DNA of 53,773 bases, taken from IMG/VR virus record IMGVR_UViG_3300020596_000028, positions 1-53,773 of that record; one strand, written 5' to 3'. Source of the stretch: a virus. The notes under the pieces were generated by a model, which had not been told where the DNA came from, did not search any database, and worked only from the letters and a program-made list of their open reading frames with translations. The position numbers and the translations under genes are program-made. This document shows positions 24,527 to 33,970 of this stretch, piece after piece. Position 1 is the stretch's first letter. Every line of letters begins with the position of its first letter.

Positions 24527-27500
24527 TTAAGCCCATCGTTGGAGCCAGTATTTAAACTGTGCATTGAATCCCGTCGAAGTGCTCGAATAAGTAACCACCA
24601 CATTCCCACCTGAGATCGATGCATCAAACGTGATGCCTAAATCTATCAATTGATCCGCCTTAAAGAAGGCTACCGAACAGTTCACATTCACGCCGTCGTT
24701 CACGAGATTCATCACCCCTTGTTCACGCTTCCCATCTCGCACTAAGGAGAAGTGAATGATGATATGAGGGTACTGAGTTGCGTTTAAAACTAAGAGTGAA
24801 ACATCGGTTGAGTTGTCGATCAGCACAAAGGCGCTAGAAAGTCCCTTGAATTCAAGACCATTCAACGTCAAAACTTTTGAAACTGAATCCCAAGTGAACG
24901 AAGAATCTGTAGATAAAAGATCACTGGAATTAAATTGAATTTCGCCGTTCGATCCAGCTGCCTGAAGTGATCCACTCGATCCGGTTGAGTAGCTGGGGAT
25001 TCCGCCAGGACCTCCTGCTGCATCACTCCATCGAGAAACGAAATACTTCATCGTTCCTGAAGTCCCTGTGGACTCAGATTCGTACTCAAGAACTAAGTCA
25101 TCTCCGTCTAAGTACGCATCGAAAGTAACTTGAATGTCCGTGATCACTGCACCGGCACGAACTAAAGTCACATCTGATCCGTTAGTTGAGATCAGGAGTT
25201 GCATGATTTCTTTCGCAGTACCTCGCAGTACAGAAAGATTGACAATCATGTTTTCACTGCCTGAAGAAGTCACTCGGAACACTTCGCCGGTTGAGTTGTC
25301 CGTGATGTCGCAGGTTTTTAGGGAACTCATTTCCCAGTAATCGCCTACGTTAAAGTATCTCACCGTATCGTTGATTTTAAATTCAGTTCCATCAAACACG
25401 GCAAGCTGGCCTGCGAATGCAATTCCTTTTTCTATGCGAACCGAATCCCCAATCCCGGGATCGGTTCCGTCTGGATAGTCAGCGACCTCAGTCCAGATAA
25501 TACTTGAGCCTACGCCACTAGATTCATAGATGCGGTTATTGAACGCAAATAAAACTCGGTCTTCGTTCGCCACTGCAACGCCATCAAACGTCGCAGCTGA
25601 ACCTGTCGGAATCACGGTTGCAAAGGGATCGTAAAAGGTGACTTGAATCGTGCCACCGTCGCCGCCGCCTTCACCAATTCGAGCTGCCTTATTATTTCTG
25701 ACTAACGTGTTGTCAAAAAAGATCAGTGAATCGCCGATACGAGTTGCAATTCGAAACGCATTCACCGTGCTAGGAACGAGTGAAGCCACGACTGGAATTA
25801 AGTTCACGTTGGCTTGCTGATTGAGTAAAACGTAAATACTATCGCCATCGGCAACTGGACCGATGGGAGAATTTGCAGCCGTTACCGTATTCACGATGCC
25901 GGTGTCGTTGAAACGAATCTTGATGTCCGTCGTGAACGAAAGACTTGTAGCTTGCCAGAACACTTTTTTATCGTCCACAGTGGCAACCGTGATGCGTCCA
26001 TCAGCAATTAAATAATTGATGTACTGCTGAACGTTCGCAACCGGAGAGCCTGAAAGGTTCGTATCGGCATTTAAATCATCCAGTGAAAGAATGCCGCCCA
26101 CTTCAGAGTTGCCTCTTAAGTACGCACCACTCAAGGCCACCAAACGATCCAGGAGAAGCTTGCCTGATCCTTCAAAAAAGTTATCTGCATCTGTCAACTC
26201 TTCAACGTTCAGTCCGTAGTGAAGAGCGCCGATGCCTGAATTTAAATAGCGCCGAGAGGTTGGGCAGCTTTGAGGTTCAGTCGAGAGTCCGACAATGGAC
26301 ACCGTGACTAAATCCGTCACCGCACTCACCGCAACTAACGCATCGTATAAGTCTTGAGCCGTGCTGAGACCGGATTGGAAACCCACTTTGATATGCCGTC
26401 CGGTAACAGTAACGATTTCTGATCCCGGAGCTCCGACTGAATCCTGGCCGCCTGTGAGAAACGTTTGGGCATACGGAGCACTTTGAGGAGCTGAACCTGT
26501 GCCGGTGATCGTGGTGTTAATTAAAGCCGCTGCTCCCACGTGAGCATCTAAAGCCGCTTTCACTTGAGTGGCAGTTGAGACTCCGCCTTCTAGCGTTACG
26601 CTAATGGCATTTCCTACAACGCTCACCACTTCGTTTCCAGCGTCGCCGATAGCTTCAGCTCCACCAGACAAGGTCACAGGCCCTGCTGGAGCCGTCTGGG
26701 TGCCTGTGCCGGCATCTAACGAGTAGGCATTGATGAGAGCTGAAGCTCCAACGTGCGCATTGATGGCAGTCTTAATTTGGTTGGCCGTTGTGACGCCGCT
26801 TTGTATCTGAACGCTGATCGCTGTGCCGATCACACTCACCACAGGAGTTGAGGTCGGAGCGCCGGTCGTGAACGCCACCGTGATGCCGTTTCCAGCAATC
26901 CCAATCGTATCGGCAATGAACCCTAAGTCTTGAAGTGTCGCTGAAGCGTATACGCCTGGAGTCCAATCCAGGTATTGCAAACTAATTAAGTTGCCTGCTA
27001 CGCCAGCCGTATCCGCTTGGAACGTGAGGTTTTGAATCAGGGATGAAGCTTTAATAGGAACAGCCGTGTCTTCGTACTGAACCGAAATTGTGTTGCCGTC
27101 TTCTTCAGTCAGCACGCTCACAAACTCGAGCTCTTGAACGGTGAGCCGAGCTAGACGAGCAGTTGAAGTGAACCGAAAATTATGATCTCCTGCGACCGTT
27201 CCCGCAACGCCTGCTCCGAAGTTTTTCTGCGGCTGTTCGTCGTAAGAGTCAATGTTCGTTTGATTAACATCCGTGCCTTGAGCGACTTCAAATTCAAACG
27301 TATCACCGATCTCAAAAGCCGTGGGGCCTTGATTGAGGGTGATAAATATTTTTTGGTCTTCGTCTATGTACTGTTGACCGACAATCGCAACCCCAATCGG
27401 TCCATCTAAAGCTCCGATGACTTGGAAGGTTGTAAAGGGTGCAACTGAGACACAGATCACCGTATAGAGTTGATTGATCGTGAAGTGGGTGAGTCGATTG

Positions 27501-27586
27501 ACCGTGAGAGTTCCATCGCCAACCGCTCCACTGAGAAGCACGGGAGCACTTAAGACGTATGGATCTTTAAAAACAGATTGGCTCAT
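24527..27586 (-). CDS. Large tail protein with tandem copies of the dispersed beta module (1019 aa)
   Basis: Residues about 145-450 consist of tandem copies of a unit with consensus I-Q-x-L-x-F-x-A-D, G-x-x-GN-x-I-x-V, V-x-G-x-x-I-x-V-x-x-x-x-G-V-x-T-A, then I-K-x-A-x-x-A-H-V-G-A-A-L and a final L-x-GG. The same unit appears singly in four other virion proteins. The C-terminal 400 residues hold further small strand-rich domains, including two related to the fibre gene downstream (ITDIQVTFDAYLDGDDLVLE and IDLGITFDASISGGNVVVTY). It probably forms tail-tip or fibre structure. Confidence 0.75.
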   Translation of the reverse strand: MSQSVFKDPYVLSAPVLLSGAVGDGTLTVNRLTHFTINQLYTVICVSVAPFTTFQVIGALDGPIGVAIVGQQYIDEDQKIFITLNQGPTAFEIGDTFEFEVAQGTDVNQTNIDSYDEQPQKNFGAGVAGTVAGDHNFRFTSTARLARLTVQELEFVSVLTEEDGNTISVQYEDTAVPIKASSLIQNLTFQADTAGVAGNLISLQYLDWTPGVYASATLQDLGFIADTIGIAGNGITVAFTTGAPTSTPVVSVIGTAISVQIQSGVTTANQIKTAINAHVGASALINAYSLDAGTGTQTAPAGPVTLSGGAEAIGDAGNEVVSVVGNAISVTLEGGVSTATQVKAALDAHVGAAALINTTITGTGSAPQSAPYAQTFLTGGQDSVGAPGSEIVTVTGRHIKVGFQSGLSTAQDLYDALVAVSAVTDLVTVSIVGLSTEPQSCPTSRRYLNSGIGALHYGLNVEELTDADNFFEGSGKLLLDRLVALSGAYLRGNSEVGGILSLDDLNADTNLSGSPVANVQQYINYLIADGRITVATVDDKKVFWQATSLSFTTDIKIRFNDTGIVNTVTAANSPIGPVADGDSIYVLLNQQANVNLIPVVASLVPSTVNAFRIATRIGDSLIFFDNTLVRNNKAARIGEGGGDGGTIQVTFYDPFATVIPTGSAATFDGVAVANEDRVLFAFNNRIYESSGVGSSIIWTEVADYPDGTDPGIGDSVRIEKGIAFAGQLAVFDGTEFKINDTVRYFNVGDYWEMSSLKTCDITDNSTGEVFRVTSSGSENMIVNLSVLRGTAKEIMQLLISTNGSDVTLVRAGAVITDIQVTFDAYLDGDDLVLEYESESTGTSGTMKYFVSRWSDAAGGPGGIPSYSTGSSGSLQAAGSNGEIQFNSSDLLSTDSSFTWDSVSKVLTLNGLEFKGLSSAFVLIDNSTDVSLLVLNATQYPHIIIHFSLVRDGKREQGVMNLVNDGVNVNCSVAFFKADQLIDLGITFDASISGGNVVVTYSSTSTGFNAQFKYWLQRWA

Positions 27587-27624
27587 AGTTTAGTTCTCTC
27601 AGCTCTCTATGTGTTTTTACTTCG

Positions 27625-28440
27625 TTAGAACATCTCTGTGATGCTTAAGCTCATAGTGACGTAACGATTGAGGGTGAACTGTTCATCTGGAACGTCATCG
27701 AACTGACCCCAGAGACTACAAAATGATGGATCATAACGGTCAATAATTACTAAGAACGGTCTCGAAGATCCCACATGATCAAACATCTCTCGAAGTGCCA
27801 CGAAGTTTTCAACTCCATCCGCTTCAGCCACAGACGTTCTTAACTTCTGGAACTTCGCTTTCAGGGTTCTCACTTTTACTTTTTCAGTCGCAACTCGAAA
27901 GAAGCCTTCCGTCTTCACCAGCTCAGCCATGTCTTTATTGGCGATCACAAAGTCATCAGTGATGTCTTCGTTGGCAGTTAAGGTGACAGCTCGGCCTCCT
28001 ACTATTCTACCAATCTGAACGTAACCACACGGATTAGCTGTGTCTAAAATTCTCAATCGATAATGCGAATACGTGCTTCCAAACGTTTGCGTAAGAACCA
28101 TGTTTCCCTTCGACCAAGGAATCGTGAGACTCACCGGAGGAGCTAGCCAGTTGTCTGAAATATTTGCTTGAATTTTCACGACCGCAGTCGGTGAAAAATT
28201 GTGTCCTAAGATCGCAAACGTATCAATGTTTGAAGCTTGATCGGCTTCAATCACAATGTCCTGAGAAGCTAAAACGTTTGCACTTCTCCATACATGCCGA
28301 ATGGATTCAGTGGTGAGGTTGGATTTATCAAAGTCTCCGTCAGCAGTTGAAGTGACTGATAAAATCTTAGAGCCAGGCATAAGGTAATCACGATTGCCAA
28401 GATCGAAGTAATGGAGAAAACTAATTCCTTCAGCACTCAT
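27625..28440 (-). CDS. Minor tail protein, possible distal tail component (271 aa)
   Basis: The gene directly follows the tape measure gene, the usual place of distal tail or tail-to-tip proteins. The middle of the sequence (SNIDTFAILGHNFSPTAVVK, then HYRLRILDTANPCGYVQIG) looks like a galactose-binding or F5/8-like beta sandwich. The end is RYVTMSLSITEMF. It overlaps the tape measure gene by 4 bases. Confidence 0.7.
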   Translation of the reverse strand: MSAEGISFLHYFDLGNRDYLMPGSKILSVTSTADGDFDKSNLTTESIRHVWRSANVLASQDIVIEADQASNIDTFAILGHNFSPTAVVKIQANISDNWLAPPVSLTIPWSKGNMVLTQTFGSTYSHYRLRILDTANPCGYVQIGRIVGGRAVTLTANEDITDDFVIANKDMAELVKTEGFFRVATEKVKVRTLKAKFQKLRTSVAEADGVENFVALREMFDHVGSSRPFLVIIDRYDPSFCSLWGQFDDVPDEQFTLNRYVTMSLSITEMF

Positions 28441-31400
28441 CCGTTCACCACGCCTCTCTGATTCACAACTGCTTCACCGCGTTCACTGGCTTCACGAATT
28501 GAATTAATCACGAGATCTTGAAGGTCACGCTTGGCACTTTCGCTCATTTCATTTCCAACGTTGAACGTGTTGCTGAAGTTTTGTTCAGCCATCCCGCCGC
28601 CTTGATTAATTTTCTTAGCCGCGTTTCGTAAATCTTTATTTGCTTCAGGTTGAAGAACTGCTTCTCCCCCGTTCAAAATAAATGATCGACCCGACATGCT
28701 TTGTGGCACTTCGTCTAAGCCTTCATGGGCTTGACCGCCAAGCTTCTGGTTTCTGATGTTGTTTACTTGCATCATCCCTGCGGCAGCAATCGCAGCAGCG
28801 GCAGCCGTAGCGAGAGCAGGACCGACGATTGGGATGCTCGACAACGCGGCAAAGGCTCCCGTAGCAGCCATGAAAGTATTCACGGAAGCTTGAGCAATCG
28901 CTGCCCCTTTTCCGATATTAAACATGGTTTCATTTTTAGATTGCATGAGAGAAGCAGCAGCCGTTAAGCCTTGGTTCATCGCCTGATACTGGGACGACTG
29001 TTGAATGCCGACCAACATCCCCATGAACTGTCCATGCTTCTCTTGTTGAAGCCGGATATTCGCAAGCGTTTCACCCCAAGAGTCCCGCAGCTTCTGTTGA
29101 CGAGTCACCTCGGCTTGAAGCTGAGTCTCACGAATCTGATTCATGTTAGCTTGATGATTTTGTTCCGCTTGCTCAATTGCAATCTTTCGTTCGCCTTCAG
29201 TGAGATCCTGATTCATTCGGATCTCAGCTTGGCTCGCTTCAAATTCCATTTGGCTTGCAGCTAACAATTCACGCGTCGCCATTTCATCGTTCATCAGGAG
29301 CTGAGCTTTTTCTTGATGAATCGCTAACTCTTCAGCGTTCCTAGCTTGCAGTTCTTGAAGACGAGAAGCGGACATCGCTCGCTCATAATCCTGGCGATTC
29401 ATTTCTCCCGTTTGCATTGCAAGCGTGAGTTGCTGTTGACGGGCTTGTTCTTGAGCAACTTTAACATCAGCTCCGCCTGAAGCTTCTGATGCTCCACCTA
29501 AACCTTGAGTCATCTGAGCTCTGGCTTGAGCGAGTGCGATTTGTTTTTCAGTTTCAGAGCTCACCGCAAGTCGCATCTGAGCATCGAGATGTTCTTTATA
29601 AGAAGCCATCTCAAGATCGCGTGCAGCAAGACGCGCTTGAGTCATTACTTCAACACCGTGACGGTCAATGTTTTGTTCTTCGATCATGCGCTGAGTAGCC
29701 ATCTCGACATGATGACTTCTCACTTCTTCAGCGAGAGCAATGCGTTTCGTTTTGATCTCATCAGCGACAGTGAACGTTTTATTTCGCTCACGAGAGATCG
29801 CAAGATCAACTTCTTTCATGCGAGCTTCACGTACTTCCATTTCGGATTTAATTTTTAAACCCTTCAATGCAAGTTGAGCTTTCGTTTCTTCTTCTTTCGC
29901 TTTTTCTAGAAGTTGTTTTTGAGCGTCATCCAAAGGAGCAATCTGAGTTGTGAGCTTGATGATGACTTCTTTTGAACGAGACTGAAGATCTTTAAGTGAG
30001 CCTTCAAATTGTTTTTTATTCTCTTCCCAGTCCATCAAAGCAAGTTGAGGAGAGACATCTTTCATTTTATCAATTGCAGATTTCGCAGCTTCTGAAGCCT
30101 TAATGAAGCCTGTTTCAAGCTTAATCATTGCTTGATTGCTAGCTGAAGCTTGAGATTCTAAACCTTTCAACGCATCGTTTTGTTCGCCTACAGCAACCGC
30201 TGTCTCTTCAGCTCTACGTGCAACTTCAACTTGAGCTTTTCCATTTGCCCAAAGTTGGTCAGAAAATCCTTCCATGCTCTGACGAATTCCTGCCACCGAT
30301 TTCGCCATATCGGAATCGACGAGAGAAACGATCGCTTCAATTCCTTTGAGAAGAAGTCTGATTTGAAAAGTGACGACATCAAATGCAGCTGCTAAACCTT
30401 GTTTCGCAAAACCAGCGCACTTATCGAAGTTGTCAATCAAGTACCCAATGCCAAGCGTGAGTCCAGCAACGGCAGCAATCGCAATGCCGACAGGCGATAA
30501 AGCCATTGTACTATTGAGAGCGATCTGAGCAATTTTCCATGCAACCGTTGCAACCCGTGCAGCGTTGGTGACGGCGATGTATCCACCGACTACTCCGACC
30601 GCGATGCCTAATGCCATGCCATAGTTTTTTAAACTATCAGAATTTTCATTTAACCACTGAGCTCCACTTGCGATCGATTCAGCCATGCTCGTGAACATGA
30701 CCGCTGATTTAGAAAGAGCAGAAATGACGGCAGGATTTTTCGTAATTAAAAATCCAATTTGCTTGAGCACGTCTCCCCAAGCTTCTTTTGATTTCTTTAA
30801 AGCGCCTTCATAAGTCTGAGAAGAGTTAGCAGCAAAGTCCCTGTACTTAGCCGCGATCAAATCAATCGCAGCCCCGCTTCTTAACTGTTCTTGAGTGAGT
30901 CCTTTTAGGGCCGTAACCTGAACGCCTAATTTACCAGTCGTTCCAGTCATCGTAATCGCGAGCTGTTTCATGGCAGCATTCGCATCGATGTTCAGAGCAG
31001 CGCCTAAGTTGACGGCAGCTTCAGTTGCTTTCGCAGCTTGTTCGGCACTCATTCCTAAGTTCATGCCGTAAGAAGCGAGGTCTTTTACGGCATCATCTGA
31101 GATCCCGATTTGCGCTTGCATCGCGCCTGAGAGTTTTTGGATCGCTTGATAAGCCTTCTCCGTGTAGTTCCCAGTCTGAACCATGGAGGCAGCAAGCTTG
31201 CGGTCTGAGGCTTCAGCTCCCGAAGCCGCATCGATCGTGGCACTGATGGCAGCGTTGACGCGACCAAACACAGCACCCATCACTTCACCAGCGCCTTTGA
31301 GAGCTAAGAAGGCAGTTGAAGCAGCAGTAACGGATTGGCCAAGACCCGTTTCACCTAAAGCGGCAGCGACCTTTTTTATGGCCGAACTGATATTGTCTTC

Positions 31401-31442
31401 CGCGGTGAGTTTGAGTTTTAACTCTCGATCATTATTACTCAC
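28437..31442 (-). CDS. Tape measure protein (1001 aa)
   Basis: The protein starts LKLKLTAEDNISSAIKKVAA, a common tape measure N terminus. It has an Ala- and Gly-rich helical region with two or three hydrophobic segments (about 265-340 and about 890). Long Gln/Glu/Arg-rich coiled coil occupies roughly residues 430-860. Length, context after the frameshifted chaperones and coiled-coil content all fit. By the usual rule of about 1.5 angstroms per residue, the tail would be near 150 nm. It sets tail length and is ejected with DNA. Confidence 0.95.
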   Translation of the reverse strand: MSNNDRELKLKLTAEDNISSAIKKVAAALGETGLGQSVTAASTAFLALKGAGEVMGAVFGRVNAAISATIDAASGAEASDRKLAASMVQTGNYTEKAYQAIQKLSGAMQAQIGISDDAVKDLASYGMNLGMSAEQAAKATEAAVNLGAALNIDANAAMKQLAITMTGTTGKLGVQVTALKGLTQEQLRSGAAIDLIAAKYRDFAANSSQTYEGALKKSKEAWGDVLKQIGFLITKNPAVISALSKSAVMFTSMAESIASGAQWLNENSDSLKNYGMALGIAVGVVGGYIAVTNAARVATVAWKIAQIALNSTMALSPVGIAIAAVAGLTLGIGYLIDNFDKCAGFAKQGLAAAFDVVTFQIRLLLKGIEAIVSLVDSDMAKSVAGIRQSMEGFSDQLWANGKAQVEVARRAEETAVAVGEQNDALKGLESQASASNQAMIKLETGFIKASEAAKSAIDKMKDVSPQLALMDWEENKKQFEGSLKDLQSRSKEVIIKLTTQIAPLDDAQKQLLEKAKEEETKAQLALKGLKIKSEMEVREARMKEVDLAISRERNKTFTVADEIKTKRIALAEEVRSHHVEMATQRMIEEQNIDRHGVEVMTQARLAARDLEMASYKEHLDAQMRLAVSSETEKQIALAQARAQMTQGLGGASEASGGADVKVAQEQARQQQLTLAMQTGEMNRQDYERAMSASRLQELQARNAEELAIHQEKAQLLMNDEMATRELLAASQMEFEASQAEIRMNQDLTEGERKIAIEQAEQNHQANMNQIRETQLQAEVTRQQKLRDSWGETLANIRLQQEKHGQFMGMLVGIQQSSQYQAMNQGLTAAASLMQSKNETMFNIGKGAAIAQASVNTFMAATGAFAALSSIPIVGPALATAAAAAIAAAGMMQVNNIRNQKLGGQAHEGLDEVPQSMSGRSFILNGGEAVLQPEANKDLRNAAKKINQGGGMAEQNFSNTFNVGNEMSESAKRDLQDLVINSIREASERGEAVVNQRGVVNG

Positions 31443-31822
31443 TTCGTTCTCCCACCCGCGTTTCTTTTATTTTGAATCTCGGCGAACTGTTTCTTTTCAA
31501 CGTCTTGTGCCTTCTTGGCCTCCCTAGAAATATACTCCGAAGAGAGGTCATCAAGATATTTGAACAGCTCAATAGTGTAAGCAGTTTGGTCAACCATACT
31601 GCCCGGATGAGGATAGATTTTTGAGTCCCGGCAATCAAAATAAAGATCGACCAAGAACTCGTCCTGCCGGCTCTGCATGTAAAGTCCCTTAGGACATTCG
31701 TCATACAGATGACCGGCAAGCAGGTTCTTAGCAGGCTTAAACAGATTGCAGCAGTTTCGAAGGCGTTGCAGACCTCGGTCGCACTTGGTGCAATTAAACG
31801 ATGGACCCTTCTTGCGATCCAT
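31439..31822 (-). CDS. T-domain of the tail assembly chaperone, made as a G-T frameshift fusion
   Basis: The 127-residue frame starts in the -1 frame relative to the upstream chaperone. It is open back to the slippery site at 31849, so a frameshifted ribosome would make a fusion of about 283 residues. The domain has a cysteine cluster (CTKCDRGLQRLRNCC), then IYPHPGSMVDQTAYTIELFK, typical of gpT-like domains that bind the tape measure. An ATG exists at 31822 but has only a poor ribosome site. It overlaps the tape measure gene by 4 bases. Confidence 0.8.
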   Translation of the reverse strand: MDRKKGPSFNCTKCDRGLQRLRNCCNLFKPAKNLLAGHLYDECPKGLYMQSRQDEFLVDLYFDCRDSKIYPHPGSMVDQTAYTIELFKYLDDLSSEYISREAKKAQDVEKKQFAEIQNKRNAGGRTK

Positions 31823-31842
31823 CTTGAGATGAATAACCGCCT

Positions 31843-32289
31843 TTAAGACTTTTTTTGGTCATCTCCTAGGTTCGATCGAGTCATCACATAGGAACCAATC
31901 TCTTGAATAATCGGACCTGGAATCTCAGCAATCACGAAGTCTCTAGCGACTCCATTTTCTTCGATTTGCTTCACACCTTCGGTAAAGTATTTCACCATCA
32001 TGGATCCACGGCTCACGACATCCACTTGAGGGGGCAAAGGTTTGCCTGTCGTTTTGTCGTTTCCAACGGGAGTGAACTGATAGTGAACCTCGTTGATTTC
32101 AGCTTGAGTAATGGGGTTGATATTTTTCGTTAAGAAAAAAGTCGGCGTCATTCCTTCTAGGAACTTGATGTGCTTGAGATTCAACGTATTTCCATACGCT
32201 TTGACATCGCTATTTTCTAAGTCAACGGCTTCGTCTTGGATGCTAATCAGCCTTACGACTGCATTCGGATCAATCAGTTTAATCGCCAT
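31843..32289 (-). CDS. Tail assembly chaperone G
   Basis: The 148-residue protein lies between the tail tube and tape measure genes, the conserved place for gpG. It ends in a helix IIQEIGSYVMTRSNLGDDQK, much like other G proteins, whose last codons form the slip site. An AGGAGAAAA ribosome site precedes the ATG. Zero-frame reading gives G alone and -1 reading gives G-T. Together they coat the tape measure during tail assembly. Confidence 0.8.
   Translation of the reverse strand: MAIKLIDPNAVVRLISIQDEAVDLENSDVKAYGNTLNLKHIKFLEGMTPTFFLTKNINPITQAEINEVHYQFTPVGNDKTTGKPLPPQVDVVSRGSMMVKYFTEGVKQIEENGVARDFVIAEIPGPIIQEIGSYVMTRSNLGDDQKKS
31849..31867 (-). other. Programmed -1 ribosomal frameshift site
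   Basis: On the minus strand the zero-frame codons CAA AAA AAG contain the heptamer A AAA AAG (31849-31855), the slippery sequence of E. coli dnaX. AGGAG (31863-31867) lies seven bases upstream, like the stimulatory internal Shine-Dalgarno in dnaX. Downstream, ATTCATC and GATGGAT can form a 7-bp stem with a TCAA loop. A -1 shift continues directly into the T-domain frame, and the zero frame ends two codons later. Confidence 0.85.
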
Positions 32290-32317
32290 GGGAAAATTTT
32301 CTCCTGTTTAAGAAATG

Positions 32318-32363
32318 AAAAAAGCAAGGGCCAGTAAGGTAGTTGAACCTCACTAGCCCTTGT
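32318..32363 (-). terminator. Strong Rho-independent terminator after the tail tube gene
   Basis: A 17-base stem (32324-32340 with 32347-32363, few mismatches) around a 6-base loop is followed on the minus strand by six T residues. It lies between the tail tube gene and the chaperone genes. It probably limits downstream transcription so that the abundant tube protein is made in excess. Confidence 0.9.
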
Positions 32364-32393
32364 TCTAGGACCGACCTACCACCTACGGTTATA

Positions 32394-33953
32394 TTACCGG
32401 ATGGTCAGCGTGATCTCGGTATCGAGTGCGTTCTTGCTTGTCGCCATACAAGTTCCTTCAAGAGCCAAACTCACGTAGCTATCGCCAGGCTGTTCAATCT
32501 CAGGAATATTGAACTCCACTTTAGGCATTTTCCACTCAAAGGTTCTTCCAACGCCGCTCGTATAGGACGGAGCTGGAATGTCTTGAGGCTCAAGAGTGAG
32601 GGTGACGTCTTCAGCAATGAACTGTTTGCTTCTCATGAAATGAACGAAGTTATCTTTATTCAAGAGCACTTCACATTTTAAAGTCACAGTTCGGCGCTTG
32701 TCTGGAAGGTAACCCTTGTTCTTTGAAGTGCCGTACAAGAAGTCCTTCTTCGTGAAGTTGTTGGCAATCGCAACTTCAGCACTAATGGCTTCTGCTTGTC
32801 CACCGCTTGCAAAGCTCACTGAACCTTTCAGTCCAAGGAGAGCGTTGCTGGAATCAATCGGATCATAACTCACCGGAGCATGACCGATCACAATGTCGTT
32901 CACGTCAGCAGCTGCAAATGCAACTGAGACCCGAACGATATCCGCGTTGACTCCGGTGCCGATTGCGACGACTTTTTTAGCCGAGCTCTTCACCGTGTTG
33001 CCATCGTCTTTATCGATCACATCGATATAGCCGTCAGCTTCAAACATCTGGCCTTGGCCCGATCCAACTTTAGCTTCCGTATCCAGTAATCCGCCAGCTA
33101 AGTTCACTGCTGCTGCCACAACCTGAGCATTACCGCCCACGCCTGACACGGCAACACTGACCAAAGCAGAAGCGCCTACGTGAGCGTCAACTGCGGTTTT
33201 GATTTGAGAAGCAGTGGTGACTGCCGTTTCAATCTGAACGGAGATCGCAGTTCCTGTGAGGGAAACGACTTCAGCACCGGCCGTTGCTCCACCTGTGTAG
33301 GTAATCGTGATCAAGTTCCCGTTTGAACCTACAGCGTCAGCTGTATAGGTCAGGTCTTGAACGATCTTACTTGCCGCTACAGATGCACTTGTGAGGGCTT
33401 GAGCAAGAACGGATTGTCCAGCAAAGAAGGCGTCTTGTCCGAAGCCTTCCATCGAGACCATCGACTTGCCATCACCTGGCAATTGGAAGGTCATGGAATC
33501 CGCTACGCAACCAATGGCAAGCTTCGTGAAGTGCGAGGTTTCTTCCAGCATCCGGAAGCTGTTGTTATTTAAGCTCGTGAGCTTATAAACAATCTCAGCC
33601 GGATCAGTGAGATCCACGCTTCCGAACACGCTTAAGAACATCGCGTGCAAAGGGGGTAGCGTTGGGTTTCCAGATCCGTCTGGAGTGCCTGGAATCACAT
33701 AGCCTTCGTAACTGATTTCAACTTCTTTTTTCCCTGAGTGACGAGTCACCACAGATCGGCCAGATCGTGCTTCACTGTCAGACCGTGGAATATCGAACTT
33801 GATATTTCCGTTAATATGCTCAACCGCGTCAGATCCAATCGGAAGTAATCCGCTGGTTGCGTCTTCGCCGTATCCGCCTGATTCGATCGAAAGCCAAAAC
33901 TTCTGATCCAGGCCTAGGGCTTCATGACTTCTGCTTAAAAGATTTCTGCTCAT
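32394..33953 (-). CDS. Major tail tube protein carrying an inserted beta module (519 aa)
   Basis: Position before the G/T chaperones, with its own terminator, fits a highly expressed tail tube protein. The N-terminal 190 residues (KFWLSIESGGYGEDATSGLL) and C-terminal 220 residues (KNKGYLPDKRRTVTLKCEVL, then YVSLALEGTC) look like tube domain strands. Residues about 192-289 hold one copy of the dispersed module (IVQDLTYTADAVGSNGN, TYTGGATAGAEVVSLTG, IKTAVDAHVGASALVSVAVS). At 519 residues it is longer than most tube proteins, explained by the insert and possible extra domains. Confidence 0.75.
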   Translation of the reverse strand: MSRNLLSRSHEALGLDQKFWLSIESGGYGEDATSGLLPIGSDAVEHINGNIKFDIPRSDSEARSGRSVVTRHSGKKEVEISYEGYVIPGTPDGSGNPTLPPLHAMFLSVFGSVDLTDPAEIVYKLTSLNNNSFRMLEETSHFTKLAIGCVADSMTFQLPGDGKSMVSMEGFGQDAFFAGQSVLAQALTSASVAASKIVQDLTYTADAVGSNGNLITITYTGGATAGAEVVSLTGTAISVQIETAVTTASQIKTAVDAHVGASALVSVAVSGVGGNAQVVAAAVNLAGGLLDTEAKVGSGQGQMFEADGYIDVIDKDDGNTVKSSAKKVVAIGTGVNADIVRVSVAFAAADVNDIVIGHAPVSYDPIDSSNALLGLKGSVSFASGGQAEAISAEVAIANNFTKKDFLYGTSKNKGYLPDKRRTVTLKCEVLLNKDNFVHFMRSKQFIAEDVTLTLEPQDIPAPSYTSGVGRTFEWKMPKVEFNIPEIEQPGDSYVSLALEGTCMATSKNALDTEITLTIR

Positions 33954-33970
33954 TTTTTATCTCCTATTCC

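Noticed and set aside
29489-31527. Several plus-strand open frames opposite the tape measure gene
   Set aside because: They are antisense shadows of a long, well-supported coding region with strongly biased composition, and they lack ribosome sites and recognisable domains.
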